From a bacterium (GTDB lineage: Bacteria > JAMCPX01): a stretch of 8,549 bases of DNA. Position numbers and translations under genes: made by a program. Below are positions 1 to 5,752 of the stretch, in pieces (within the stretch, counting starts at the first letter, position 1; each line of letters begins with the position of its first letter). The DNA lies in the NCBI GenBank assembly GCA_021800575.1, contig JAJYYW010000041.1:1-8549 (forward strand), read 5' to 3'. The notes beneath the pieces are model-generated. The model had not been told where the DNA came from, made no database searches, and saw nothing but the letters and a program-made list of their open reading frames with translations.

Positions 1-411
1 ATGCTCTATGAACCTTCTCGCAAAAGACATGAGCATTGCTATGATAACCACGACGGCCATTAGGTCCTGAGAAAACAGGAAGGCGTTATAGAGCGGATAG
101 CCGAGGAATTTGAAGGTAAAGCCCGGGACGAGGCCGCCGGCAAGGATCTCTATTTCACCCGCCAGCAGAATGATAAAGCCCCAGAAGATCATGAAATGCA
201 TGACTGCCGCATAAAGGATATCGCCCTTGGGCCGCTTGAAGTTGGCCATCTGCAGGATCGCGTTGCGTATCATCCTCCAGGCGCGTGTGCCGATTCGGTC
301 AAACCTGTTCTCGGGTTTGCCCAGCAGCACATACCGTGCGAGGGTAACCACCTTGTAGAAAAAATAGCCGAAAGCCGCTATCAAGACTATGGCTGTTGCT
401 ATCGATTTCAT
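1..411 (-). CDS. Membrane FeS oxidoreductase (ETF:quinone oxidoreductase type), N-terminal part
   Basis: The frame is open from an ATG at 411 to the left edge (137 codons), so only the N-terminal membrane domain is visible. A strong Shine-Dalgarno GGAGGG (415-420) precedes the ATG. The protein starts with a hydrophobic helix (residues 1-20), then a basic amphipathic stretch (about 30-62), a second membrane segment around residues 65-90 with a His at 72 in MHFMIFWGF, and a third around 108-130. This pattern fits the NarI-like cytochrome b domain that precedes two CCG/4Fe-4S domains in FeS oxidoreductases encoded next to etfBA in Geobacter, Syntrophus and relatives. There they are thought to carry electrons from reduced ETF to menaquinone. 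The cysteine-rich part lies outside the window, so the family is inferred from the membrane domain plus position directly after etfA. It could be another NarI-like subunit, but the ETF linkage makes this less likely. Confidence 0.75.
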   Translation of the reverse strand, partial: MKSIATAIVLIAAFGYFFYKVVTLARYVLLGKPENRFDRIGTRAWRMIRNAILQMANFKRPKGDILYAAVMHFMIFWGFIILLAGEIEILAGGLVPGFTFKFLGYPLYNAFLFSQDLMAVVVIIAMLMSFARRFIEH

Positions 412-423
412 GCTCCCTCCTTG

Positions 424-464
424 ATCAGGGGGGCAATCCGAAAATTGCCCCGTTCCTGCCTGAT
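424..464 (-). promoter_or_regulatory. Two-part inverted repeat between etfA and the FeS oxidoreductase gene
   Basis: The 57-nt gap holds a perfect 8-bp inverted repeat, GGGGCAAT (430-437) and ATTGCCCC (444-451), with a 6-nt loop. Outside it is a second 6-bp repeat, ATCAGG (424-429) and CCTGAT (459-464), so the transcript could fold into a long stem with a one-sided bulge at 452-458. No U-run follows on the minus strand, so it is not a standard terminator. The stem ends just before the ribosome binding site at 415-420. Likely roles are protecting the etfBA mRNA end, partial attenuation, or limiting translation of the membrane subunit relative to soluble ETF. The repeat is seen directly; its role is inferred. 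Confidence 0.55.
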
Positions 465-468
465 AATT

Positions 469-1446
469 TTATTTAACCTTTTTGATCTCGTCCACGAGTT
501 CCGGTACCGCCTTTGCAAAATCGGCGACCAGCCCGTAATCCGCTATCTGGAAGATTGGGGCATCCGGGTCCTTGTTGATGGCGACGATCGTCTTGGAGTC
601 TTTCATGCCGGCAAGGTGCTGGATGGCGCCGGATATGCCGATCGCTATATAGAGGTTCGGTGCCACGATCTTGCCCGTTTGCCCGACCTGCAGGTCGTTG
701 GGTACCCATCCTGCATCAACGGCAGCCCGGGAAGCGCCGATGGCAGCGCCAAAGAGGTCCGCAAGCTGCTCAATGGTCTTGAAGCCTTCCGGCCCTTTGA
801 GTCCACGTCCGCCGGACACCACAACACTGGCATCCGCGAGCTGTGGTCTGCTCGATTTGTGCTCTATGACCTCGAGTGATTTTGCATGCAGCGCGCCCTG
901 GTCTATCTTGACGCTGACCGGCGTGACCGGTGATGCTGCTGCAACAGGCTCTGCATGTGCAAATGCAGTTCCCCGCACCGTGGCGACGACGACCGCTGCG
1001 CTCACCTCGACATCTGCAATCATGCTGCCTGCCCACATGGCACGCGTGAATCCCGCAATCTTTCCGCCGTCCGTCTTGATGGACAGGATATCGGACACCA
1101 TGCCGGCCTTAAGTTTCACCGCCAGCCGGGGAAGGAGGTCCTTGGAAAACGCCGAGGTCGTCGCCAGCACGAGATCTGCCGACTGGGGCTTGATGGCCTC
1201 AAACGCTGCGATGGCATACGCCTCCGCCGTGTAACCGGCAAGGGCGGCATCCTCCACTGCAATGACGCCGTCGGCGCCCAGACGGGAGGCCGCTTCCTTT
1301 GCCTTATCGATACCCGAGCCCATCAACAGCAGAAAGGACTTTCCGGATGTCGCCTTTGCCGCATCGATACCCGCCTTGACCGCGGACAGGCTCTGCTTGA
1401 CCAGTTCACCGTTTTTGTGTTCGCACAGTATTACTACGTTACTCAT
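469..1446 (-). CDS. etfA: Electron transfer flavoprotein, alpha subunit
   Basis: EtfA pairs with EtfB in a cytoplasmic heterodimer that carries electrons from acyl-CoA dehydrogenases to a membrane oxidoreductase. At 325 residues the length is normal. The N-terminal domain (about 1-165) is the ETF alpha/beta fold. The C-terminal domain binds FAD and shows the family motifs [12 protein letters not shown] (211-222), [11 protein letters not shown] (237-247), the [20 protein letters not shown] segment (253-272) and [11 protein letters not shown] (289-299). The start is the ATG at 1446, with GGAGG at 1452-1456. No N-terminal ferredoxin domain is present, unlike some bifurcating EtfA proteins. The gene begins 11 nt after the etfB stop, and the etfB TAG runs into the etfA ribosome binding site, so the two are co-translated. 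Whether this pair is simple or flavin-bifurcating cannot be decided here; the context (FadR-like regulator, quinone-linked FeS oxidoreductase) favours ordinary B-oxidation electron transfer. Confidence 0.97.
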   Translation of the reverse strand: MSNVVILCEHKNGELVKQSLSAVKAGIDAAKATSGKSFLLLMGSGIDKAKEAASRLGADGVIAVEDAALAGYTAEAYAIAAFEAIKPQSADLVLATTSAFSKDLLPRLAVKLKAGMVSDILSIKTDGGKIAGFTRAMWAGSMIADVEVSAAVVVATVRGTAFAHAEPVAAASPVTPVSVKIDQGALHAKSLEVIEHKSSRPQLADASVVVSGGRGLKGPEGFKTIEQLADLFGAAIGASRAAVDAGWVPNDLQVGQTGKIVAPNLYIAIGISGAIQHLAGMKDSKTIVAINKDPDAPIFQIADYGLVADFAKAVPELVDEIKKVK

Positions 1447-1457
1447 CCCAGCCTCCT

Positions 1458-2210
1458 CTATATGACCTTTGCTTCGTTCTTGAGTTTGGTTACCAGATCC
1501 TGTACCGATTCAACCTTGACCCCGCCCTTGCGCTTCGGCGGCTCTGTCAGTTTCTTCACCGTCACGCTCGGTTTTACCGCAACGCCGAGGGCATCGACCG
1601 TCACCTCTTTGATGGGTTTTTGTTTTGCCTTCATGATGTTCGGCAGGGATGCATACCGCGGTGTGTTGAGCCGCAGGTCGGCCGTTATGATGCACGGAAT
1701 CTCGACCTCTTTCACCTCGAGTCCACCGTCGATCTCCCGCGTCACCTTTGCCTTCTTCTTATCGTCGGAGATCTCCACCTTTGAAGCAAAAGCAGCCTGG
1801 GGATAGCCGAGAAGCTCTGCGAGCATGAACCCCGCTGCTCCCATGTCGTCGTCCACGGCCTGTTTGCCGAGGATAATGATATCCGGTTTTTCCTGTTCTA
1901 CTATCTTCTGGAGGATACCCGCGATATCGAAGGAATCAGATGCCCCGGGGTAATTGACGAATATGCCCCGATCACAGCCCATGGCGAGTGCAGCGCGTAT
2001 CTGCTCGGTAACCACCTTGTCCCCGATGGACACGACCACCACCTCCCCGGTCTGCTTCTCTTTTATCCGCAGTGCCTCCTCGACGGCGATCTCGTCGAAC
2101 GGATTGACAACAAACTTCACGCCTTCAGTCTGTATCCACGACCCGTCGGGCTTTATCTTGAGTTTTGCCTCGGGATCGCTCACCCTTTTTACAGTTACAA
2201 GAATCTTCAC
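1458..2210 (-). CDS. etfB: Electron transfer flavoprotein, beta subunit
   Basis: EtfB is the partner of EtfA and carries the second nucleotide (AMP or FAD, by subtype). It has 250 residues, the usual length. Visible motifs are MKILVTVKRVSDPEAK at the N terminus, NPFDEIAVEEALRIKE (36-51), the nucleotide-binding region GKQAVDDDMGAAGFMLAELL (115-134) followed by GYPQAAFAS, and the ETF-beta signature in DLRLNTPRYASLPNIMKAK (178-196). The start codon is GTG at 2208-2210, chosen because the protein begins exactly where the family does and because AGGAGGT lies at 2215-2221. It starts 17 nt after the stop of the FadR-like regulator. Nucleotide motifs resemble those of non-bifurcating ETFs of fatty-acid oxidation, but this is a judgement by eye. 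Confidence 0.97.
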   Translation of the reverse strand: MKILVTVKRVSDPEAKLKIKPDGSWIQTEGVKFVVNPFDEIAVEEALRIKEKQTGEVVVVSIGDKVVTEQIRAALAMGCDRGIFVNYPGASDSFDIAGILQKIVEQEKPDIIILGKQAVDDDMGAAGFMLAELLGYPQAAFASKVEISDDKKKAKVTREIDGGLEVKEVEIPCIITADLRLNTPRYASLPNIMKAKQKPIKEVTVDALGVAVKPSVTVKKLTEPPKRKGGVKVESVQDLVTKLKNEAKVI

Positions 2211-2227
2211 GGTTACCTCCTCTATGG

Positions 2228-2833
2228 TTATTTTTTACTAGCTATGCCGTGTATCAAAACTTCCGTTGCATCACTGCTCAACTTATCGATCGAATACTTC
2301 GAGTCGCCCGCAAGGACCCAGATCAGCGTCAGCTCGTCGAGCGCACCGAATATCATCCTCTTGAGAATACCGGGCATCAGGTGCTTTGCCACCAGTCCTT
2401 TGGCCTGGGCGTTCCGTATGATACCCGAGATGATATTGAGGTATTCCTTAAATTTTATGTTTTTGTATTCCTTGATGAACTTATTACTTTGTCTTAACTC
2501 AACCGAGATGACCTCTGCAAGGAATTTGTCCTTTTTGATCAGTTCGAAATGGAATTTGATAAACGTGCGCAGCTGTTCGATTGGGTCATCGACCTCGGCG
2601 AGCCGCTCGTGTACCATGTGGATGATCTGGTTCATGCTTTCTTCGAACAGGGACACCAGCAGGGTGTCCTTGTTTTTAAAGTAGAGGTAGATGGTGCCGT
2701 CAGCCACGTTGGCTTCCTTTGCAATATCCGATATGCGGGTATTGTAAAACCCCTTGCGGGCAAAGGTCTTTATGGCTGCCCGTAATATTTGTTCATGCTT
2801 GTCATTTTTCTCATGGTTAACGTTATTTTTCAT
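2228..2833 (-). CDS. fadR: TetR-family transcriptional regulator, FadR (YsiA)-like fatty acid repressor
   Basis: This is a repressor expected to bind DNA when ligand-free and to release it on binding long-chain acyl-CoA. With the start at 2833 it has 201 residues. The N-terminal TetR helix-turn-helix lies at about 17-54, including KEANVADGTIYLYFKNKDTLL. That stretch, and VELRQSN (111-117), YLNIISGI and RMIFGALDE in the ligand domain, closely resemble Bacillus subtilis FadR as I remember it. An in-frame ATG at 2863 would add 10 residues, but it lies inside the operator and upstream of the predicted transcription start, so the ATG at 2833 is preferred; no clear Shine-Dalgarno precedes either. 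The gene heads an operon with etfB and etfA. B. subtilis also links fadR to etfBA (lcfA-fadR-fadB-etfB-etfA), which supports the assignment. Autoregulation through the overlapping operator is likely. Confidence 0.87.
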   Translation of the reverse strand: MKNNVNHEKNDKHEQILRAAIKTFARKGFYNTRISDIAKEANVADGTIYLYFKNKDTLLVSLFEESMNQIIHMVHERLAEVDDPIEQLRTFIKFHFELIKKDKFLAEVISVELRQSNKFIKEYKNIKFKEYLNIISGIIRNAQAKGLVAKHLMPGILKRMIFGALDELTLIWVLAGDSKYSIDKLSSDATEVLIHGIASKK

Positions 2834-2848
2834 AGGGCAATGCGATAT

Positions 2849-2866
2849 TGAATGAATAGTCATTCA
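2849..2866 (-). promoter_or_regulatory. FadR-type operator palindrome
   Basis: The minus strand reads TGAATGACTATTCATTCA: two perfect 7-bp arms, TGAATGA and TCATTCA, around a 4-bp spacer. It matches at every position the known Bacillus FadR operator consensus TGAATGAMTANTCATTCA (read on the plus strand, M is A and N is G). It covers the predicted -10 box and start point of the regulator's own promoter, so bound repressor would block RNA polymerase. The sequence match is direct; binding by the adjacent TetR protein is inferred from its close likeness to FadR. Confidence 0.85.
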
Positions 2867-2884
2867 TTTTAAACTGTTTGTCAA
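2856..2884 (-). promoter_or_regulatory. Promoter of the fadR-etfBA operon
   Basis: On the minus strand a perfect -35 box TTGACA (2884-2879) is followed after 17 bp by GACTAT (2861-2856), a 3/6 match to the -10 consensus. The start point would be near 2849, giving a leader of about 16 nt before the ATG at 2833. The -10 box lies inside the FadR-type palindrome. The -35 is convincing; the -10 is weak and is placed by spacing. Confidence 0.6.
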
Positions 2885-2920
2885 GGTGAATTTGATGCAG
2901 TGTTTTCCCGCACAACGGCC

Positions 2921-2937
2921 CGGGGCAGAGGGCCCCG
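2921..2937. other. GC-rich hairpin in the divergent intergenic region
   Basis: CGGGGC (2921-2926) and GCCCCG (2932-2937) form a perfect 6-bp stem with a 5-nt loop. On the plus strand only TTT follows, and on the minus strand there is no T-run, so it is a poor terminator on either strand. It lies 35 nt upstream of the ATG at 2973 and may be part of that gene's leader or a protein-binding site. Function unknown. Confidence 0.3.
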
Positions 2938-2972
2938 TTTAAACTCTGGCGTTTTTACAGGATTATGGTACT

Positions 2973-3392
2973 ATGGCCGGCATGATTGAGCAGGAACTGT
3001 GGAACAGTATTGTACAGGATCCGTCCAGCGAGGAACAGCACCAGAAATACGCCAACGCGTGCGTCGAGAACAATTGCGAGAAAGAGGCTTTACAGCGCTA
3101 CGCAAAACTCAGGGAAACCAACCCTGCGATAGCGGACAAGTTTACCAAGCAACTGACCGTAGCACTTGAGTTCAAGCTCATGCCGGATCCCGAGGCGGAA
3201 GGTGAGCGCATGGCAGACAACAGCGTGATCGGGCGTTTGGGAAATTTTATCCATTCCCTGCTGTTGACCGGCGTGCTCACGTTTGGCTATGGCGTCATCA
3301 AGAAGTCCCCGCTTGATCTGATCATCGGCGTTGCCATGATCGTGGTCTACCTCAGCTTCATCATGAACAGGTCAGGCCGGTTTACCAAATGA
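2973..3392 (+). CDS. Small membrane protein of unknown function
   Basis: A 139-residue protein I do not recognise. Residues 1-75 are charged and look alpha-helical, with a spacing reminiscent of one or two degenerate TPR helices (EEQHQKYANACVENNCEKEA, then LQRYAKLRETNPAIADKF). Two predicted membrane helices follow at about 91-109 and 114-131, separated by a short KKSP turn, with a basic tail (NRSGRFTK). The soluble N-terminal part and the tail should face the same side, most likely the cytoplasm. The start is ATG 2973 with AGGA at 2959-2962; the ATG at 2982 is an alternative that removes three residues. It is transcribed divergently from fadR and lies upstream of the tRNA. Coding potential is supported by the uninterrupted frame, codon use like its neighbours and a coherent helix pattern, but no function can be assigned. 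Confidence 0.72.
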   Translation: MAGMIEQELWNSIVQDPSSEEQHQKYANACVENNCEKEALQRYAKLRETNPAIADKFTKQLTVALEFKLMPDPEAEGERMADNSVIGRLGNFIHSLLLTGVLTFGYGVIKKSPLDLIIGVAMIVVYLSFIMNRSGRFTK

Positions 3393-3414
3393 TGACCAGC
3401 CGGTCTTTCAGCCG

Positions 3415-3443
3415 TTGACACAGGCTTTCTGTTTTGGTACGCT
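3415..3443 (+). promoter_or_regulatory. Promoter of tRNA-Gly
   Basis: A perfect -35 box TTGACA (3415-3420) is followed, after 17 bp, by TACGCT (3438-3443), a 3/6 match to the -10 consensus. The start point would be near 3450, about six bases before the tRNA. It lies 22 bp after the stop of the preceding gene, so the tRNA need not rely on read-through. Confidence 0.6.
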
Positions 3444-3455
3444 ACTGTATACGGT

Positions 3456-3527
3456 GCGGGCGTAATTCAGTGGTAGAATGCAAGCTTCCCAAGCTTGACG
3501 TCGCCGGTTCGACCCCGGTCGCCCGCT
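3456..3527 (+). tRNA. tRNA-Gly (anticodon CCC)
   Basis: A full cloverleaf can be drawn. The acceptor arms are GCGGGCG (3456-3462) and CGCCCGC (3520-3526) with discriminator T3527. The D stem is ATTC/GAAT with loop AGTGGTA. The anticodon stem is CAAGC/GCTTG around loop TTCCCAA, giving anticodon CCC at 3488-3490, which reads the Gly codon GGG. The variable region is ACGTC, and the T arm is GCCGG/CCGGT (one G-T pair) with loop TTCGACC. The 3' CCA is not encoded (TTT follows), so a CCA-adding enzyme is required. A short T-rich stretch follows the acceptor stem. Confidence 0.96.
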
Positions 3528-3555
3528 TTTCTTATACAAAAACAAAGAAGCTTTT

Positions 3556-4506
3556 ATGAAAATACTCATTGCCGGCGCCGGGGCGATCGGTTCAATACTC
3601 GGCGGTTTTCTGCACAAATCGGGCGCTGATGTTACCCTCGCAGGCCGCGGGGACCACATCAGGGCCATCCGGTCGCAGGGCCTTCATATCACCGGTATCT
3701 GGGGAGACTACTCCCTTCAGGGCATAAAGAGCCTGGAACCGCCTGCTGCAGTACAGCCGAACCTCCAGCACCACTTCGATGCTATTCTGGTATGTGTGAA
3801 ATCCTATGACACCGCGGATGCAGTTGCCGCGTACAGTGGGCTGCTGAAAAAAGACGGTGTTTGCGTCTCGTTTCAGAACGGCATGGGCAATATGGAGGTC
3901 ATAGCACACTCTGTTGGCGATGAGCGGACCGGGGGAGCCCGCGTTATATTCGGTTCAGAGATCTCCGGTCCAGGCCATGTCAAGGTCACGGTTTACGCTG
4001 ACCAGATTGTGGTTGGCCCCTTCAAGCCCGGACATCCTCAACAGAACGGACTGCTCAAGGAGCTGGCGCATATCATCGATAAGGCCGGCATACCTGCATG
4101 CTATATGGATGATGTCTACCCCCATCTGTGGGCAAAGATGTTTTATAACTGCCCGCTCAACCCGCTCGGTGCGATCCTGAAACTAACCTACGGTGACCTG
4201 GTTAAACAGGAGTCTGTCAAGGCGATCATGAACGATGTGGTCAAGGAGGCGTTCGCAGCGGCACGGAGCATCGGCGTGGACCTGCCGTTTGAAACATCCG
4301 CTGACTTTATGCAGGTCTTCTATGACGTGCTTGTGCCTTCAACCGCTGGTCACCGTGCCTCTATGCTGCAGGATATCGAACACGGGAAGCGGACCGAGAT
4401 AGACGCACTCAACGGTGCGGTCGTTCAGTACGGCGAGAGGCTCGGCATACCGGTCGAGGTCAACAGGACACTCGTACGATTGATCAAGGCTATAGAACAG
4501 CAATAA
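3556..4506 (+). CDS. panE: 2-dehydropantoate 2-reductase family protein (ketopantoate reductase)
   Basis: This family reduces 2-dehydropantoate to pantoate with NADPH, a step towards pantothenate and coenzyme A in the cytoplasm. The 316-residue length is typical. The N-terminal Rossmann fold has the NADP loop GAGAIG (7-12), VKSYDT (81-86, with K82) and QNG (107-109). The C-terminal helical domain has the catalytic lysine in LWAKMFYNCPLNPLGAI (K194, with N198 and N202) and, in the RASMLQDIEHGKRTEIDALN stretch, S269 and E281, which match the substrate-binding Ser and the catalytic-site Glu of E. coli PanE. All key residues are present. The start ATG is 28 nt after the tRNA with only a weak AAGAAG upstream. 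Family members include paralogues acting on other 2-oxo acids, so the exact substrate is not certain. Confidence 0.88.
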   Translation: MKILIAGAGAIGSILGGFLHKSGADVTLAGRGDHIRAIRSQGLHITGIWGDYSLQGIKSLEPPAAVQPNLQHHFDAILVCVKSYDTADAVAAYSGLLKKDGVCVSFQNGMGNMEVIAHSVGDERTGGARVIFGSEISGPGHVKVTVYADQIVVGPFKPGHPQQNGLLKELAHIIDKAGIPACYMDDVYPHLWAKMFYNCPLNPLGAILKLTYGDLVKQESVKAIMNDVVKEAFAAARSIGVDLPFETSADFMQVFYDVLVPSTAGHRASMLQDIEHGKRTEIDALNGAVVQYGERLGIPVEVNRTLVRLIKAIEQQ

Positions 4507-4514
4507 CCCCCCTT

Positions 4515-5246
4515 ATGACCATCTACATCGGTACAAGCGGGTTCAGCTACAACGACTGGATCGGTATATTCTACCCCGAGGATATCACGCAAAAGGAATG
4601 GCTCACGTTCTATGCAGAGCACTTCGCGACGACAGAGCTCAACGTGACCTTCTACAGAACCCCCGGCGAGGCTGTGTTCAAGTCCTGGTACAAAAAAACC
4701 GGGGACGGGTTCCTGTTTTCCGTTAAGGGCAGCAGGTTTATAACGCACCTGAAAAAGCTTCGGGACGTGGATGAACCGGTCGATTATTTTTTCCTTAGGG
4801 TGAACTTCCTACGGGAAAAGCTCGGTCCTGTGCTGTGGCACCTCCCGCCGTTCCTCAAACCTGACAGCGCGGTATTTTTTAGGTTTCTGAAACAGCTGAA
4901 CAAGCACCGGCACGCCCTGCATGTATTCGAATTCAGGAATCCCCTGTGGGTCCAGAACAAGGATATCGTGCACGCCGTCATGGACGCCGGGGCAACAATC
5001 TGCATCTCCGACTGGAAGGACGGTGAGACAGGTTTTATACCGGGGTTTCTCTTTTATTACATCCGCAGGCACGGCCCCAAAGGCACACCCGATTACACAG
5101 GGTCTTACACCACAGAGGACATTCAGGCAGACGCAAAGATGATTCAAGCGAACATGCAAGGCAAGGATGTGTTCGTCTACTACAACAACGACATCGGGGG
5201 CTCTGCCGTCAAAAACGCCCTCGCATTAAAACAACTGCTGGAATAG
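4515..5246 (+). CDS. DUF72 domain protein (YecE-like)
   Basis: A 243-residue protein of the DUF72/YecE family, which adopts a TIM-barrel-like fold and whose biochemical role is not established. Diagnostic motifs are IGTSGFSYNDWIGIFYP (5-21), ELNVTFYRTP (41-50), FSVKGSRFITH (68-78), the FEFRNPLW segment (138-145), ISDW (164-167), YYIRRHG (181-187) with YTGSYT (194-199), and the C-terminal VYYNNDIGGSAVKNAL (221-236). The order and length match the family from end to end. It begins 8 nt after the panE stop; no Shine-Dalgarno is visible (CCCCCC lies just upstream of the ATG), so translation probably depends on coupling to panE. The start is fixed by the GTSG motif, which sits at residue 6 as in other members. 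Confidence 0.9.
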   Translation: MTIYIGTSGFSYNDWIGIFYPEDITQKEWLTFYAEHFATTELNVTFYRTPGEAVFKSWYKKTGDGFLFSVKGSRFITHLKKLRDVDEPVDYFFLRVNFLREKLGPVLWHLPPFLKPDSAVFFRFLKQLNKHRHALHVFEFRNPLWVQNKDIVHAVMDAGATICISDWKDGETGFIPGFLFYYIRRHGPKGTPDYTGSYTTEDIQADAKMIQANMQGKDVFVYYNNDIGGSAVKNALALKQLLE

Positions 5247-5707
5247 CAGTTATACATCCGGGAACTCACCGCCATGGCGTCCACGTTATAACGATCGGGA
5301 AAATCTGGACAGCTTTTTGACTACTTTTAAGGTGGAAAACTTCCATTGTCGTTGATGAGCATCGGCCGTGCTTCCGGATAGTTCACTTTCACCCGTTGTA
5401 CAAACAGCTGGACTCTACGACCGTGCATGTCCGTCATTAATTCCCAGCCCAGCAGAAACCGCGAGTATCCGTCCAACAGCATACGTACAAAGGAGTAGTT
5501 GTCCAGGATCTTGATGTACGCTATGTCCTTTACGATCGTGTACTTCTGTTCTGGGGTAACATGGTTCGTTCATGTACGTCATTATCGTTTCTTCCTTCTT
5601 TTTTAGAATGTGTCATTGTTGGAGGAATTTCTACCTTATTTCACCGCTCATCCGAATATCAAATAAGCGGAACAAGAAGAGCCTCTTTTTCTTGAACCAG
5701 GGTTGAA
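5247..5707. other. 461-nt stretch without an intact gene
   Basis: Between the DUF72 gene and the cytochrome there is no intact coding region. It contains the transposase relic at 5327-5569 (minus strand), a 5' flank of that relic with several frameshifted pieces, an AT-rich stretch at about 5580-5710, a possible 9-bp stem with two G-T pairs (5673-5681 with 5686-5694), and the -35 box of the cytochrome promoter at the right end. I find no convincing terminal inverted repeats or target-site duplication marking an insertion sequence. Confidence 0.6.
5327..5569 (-). pseudogene. Transposase remnant, DDE integrase core (IS3/IS481-like)
   Basis: The minus strand has an 80-codon open stretch between a TGA (5570-5572) and a TAA (5327-5329), without a proper start. 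It reads like the central part of an rve-type integrase core: DIAYIKIL with the first catalytic Asp, LLDGYSRFLLGWELMTDMHG, YPEARPMLINDNGS with the second Asp 59 residues after the first, as in IS3/IS481 transposases. After NDNGSF the frame stops, so the third catalytic residue (Glu) and the C terminus are missing. The conserved W before the first Asp is also lost (TIVKD). Upstream, another frame encodes a short peptide starting MTHSKKEGR, at about 5615, before stopping, which suggests frameshifts. The element is dead. The exact IS family cannot be fixed from this fragment. Confidence 0.75.
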
Positions 5708-5731
5708 TTGTTGAAGCAAACGCAGTATACT
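5703..5731 (+). promoter_or_regulatory. Promoter of the cytochrome c gene
   Basis: TTGAAT (5703-5708, 4/6 to the -35 consensus) and TATACT (5726-5731, 5/6 to the -10 consensus) are separated by exactly 17 bp. Transcription would begin near 5738, giving a leader of about 15 nt that consists largely of the G-rich ribosome binding site. Confidence 0.6.
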
Positions 5732-5742
5732 CCGGTACAGAA

Positions 5743-5750
5743 GGGGGGGG
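5743..5750 (+). promoter_or_regulatory. Ribosome binding site made of an 8-G tract
   Basis: AAGGGGGGGG ends two bases before the ATG at 5753. The run of eight G is the only purine-rich element that can act as Shine-Dalgarno, and it decides the start: an earlier TTG at 5708 lies inside the predicted promoter. Homopolymeric G runs of this length can slip during replication, so spacing to the ATG could vary between cells. Confidence 0.55.
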
Positions 5751-5752
5751 CT

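Noticed and set aside
196..879. Long plus-strand open frame opposite etfA and the FeS oxidoreductase gene
   Set aside because: It runs across the etfA gene and the intergenic hairpin on the opposite strand; the translation has no family motif, while the minus strand encodes clear ETF sequence.
955..1806. 283-codon plus-strand frame opposite etfA/etfB
   Set aside because: Antisense shadow of two well-supported genes, spanning their junction; no ribosome site and no coherent protein pattern.
3456..3527. tRNA-Gly as an attachment site for an integrated element
   Set aside because: No integrase gene nearby and no repeat of the tRNA 3' end was noticed in the window; the transposase relic lies 1.8 kb away and belongs to a DDE family that does not use tRNA sites.
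5233..5251. 7-bp stem AACTGCT/AGCAGTT at the end of the DUF72 gene as a terminator
   Set aside because: It overlaps the stop codon and no T-run follows (ATACATCC), so termination is not supported.
5301..5330. Possible IS terminal repeat (CTGGACAGCTTTTTGACTAC)
   Set aside because: No inverted partner could be found on the other side of the transposase relic, so an element boundary cannot be claimed.
5673..5694. Stem CAAGAAGAG/TTTTTCTTG upstream of the cytochrome
   Set aside because: Two of nine pairs are G-T, it is AT-rich and lies upstream of the predicted promoter; likely chance or relic sequence.
5708..5752. Extended cytochrome start at a TTG (5708)
   Set aside because: The TTG lies between the predicted -35 and -10 boxes, the added residues do not form part of a signal peptide, and the ATG at 5753 has the G-rich ribosome site.
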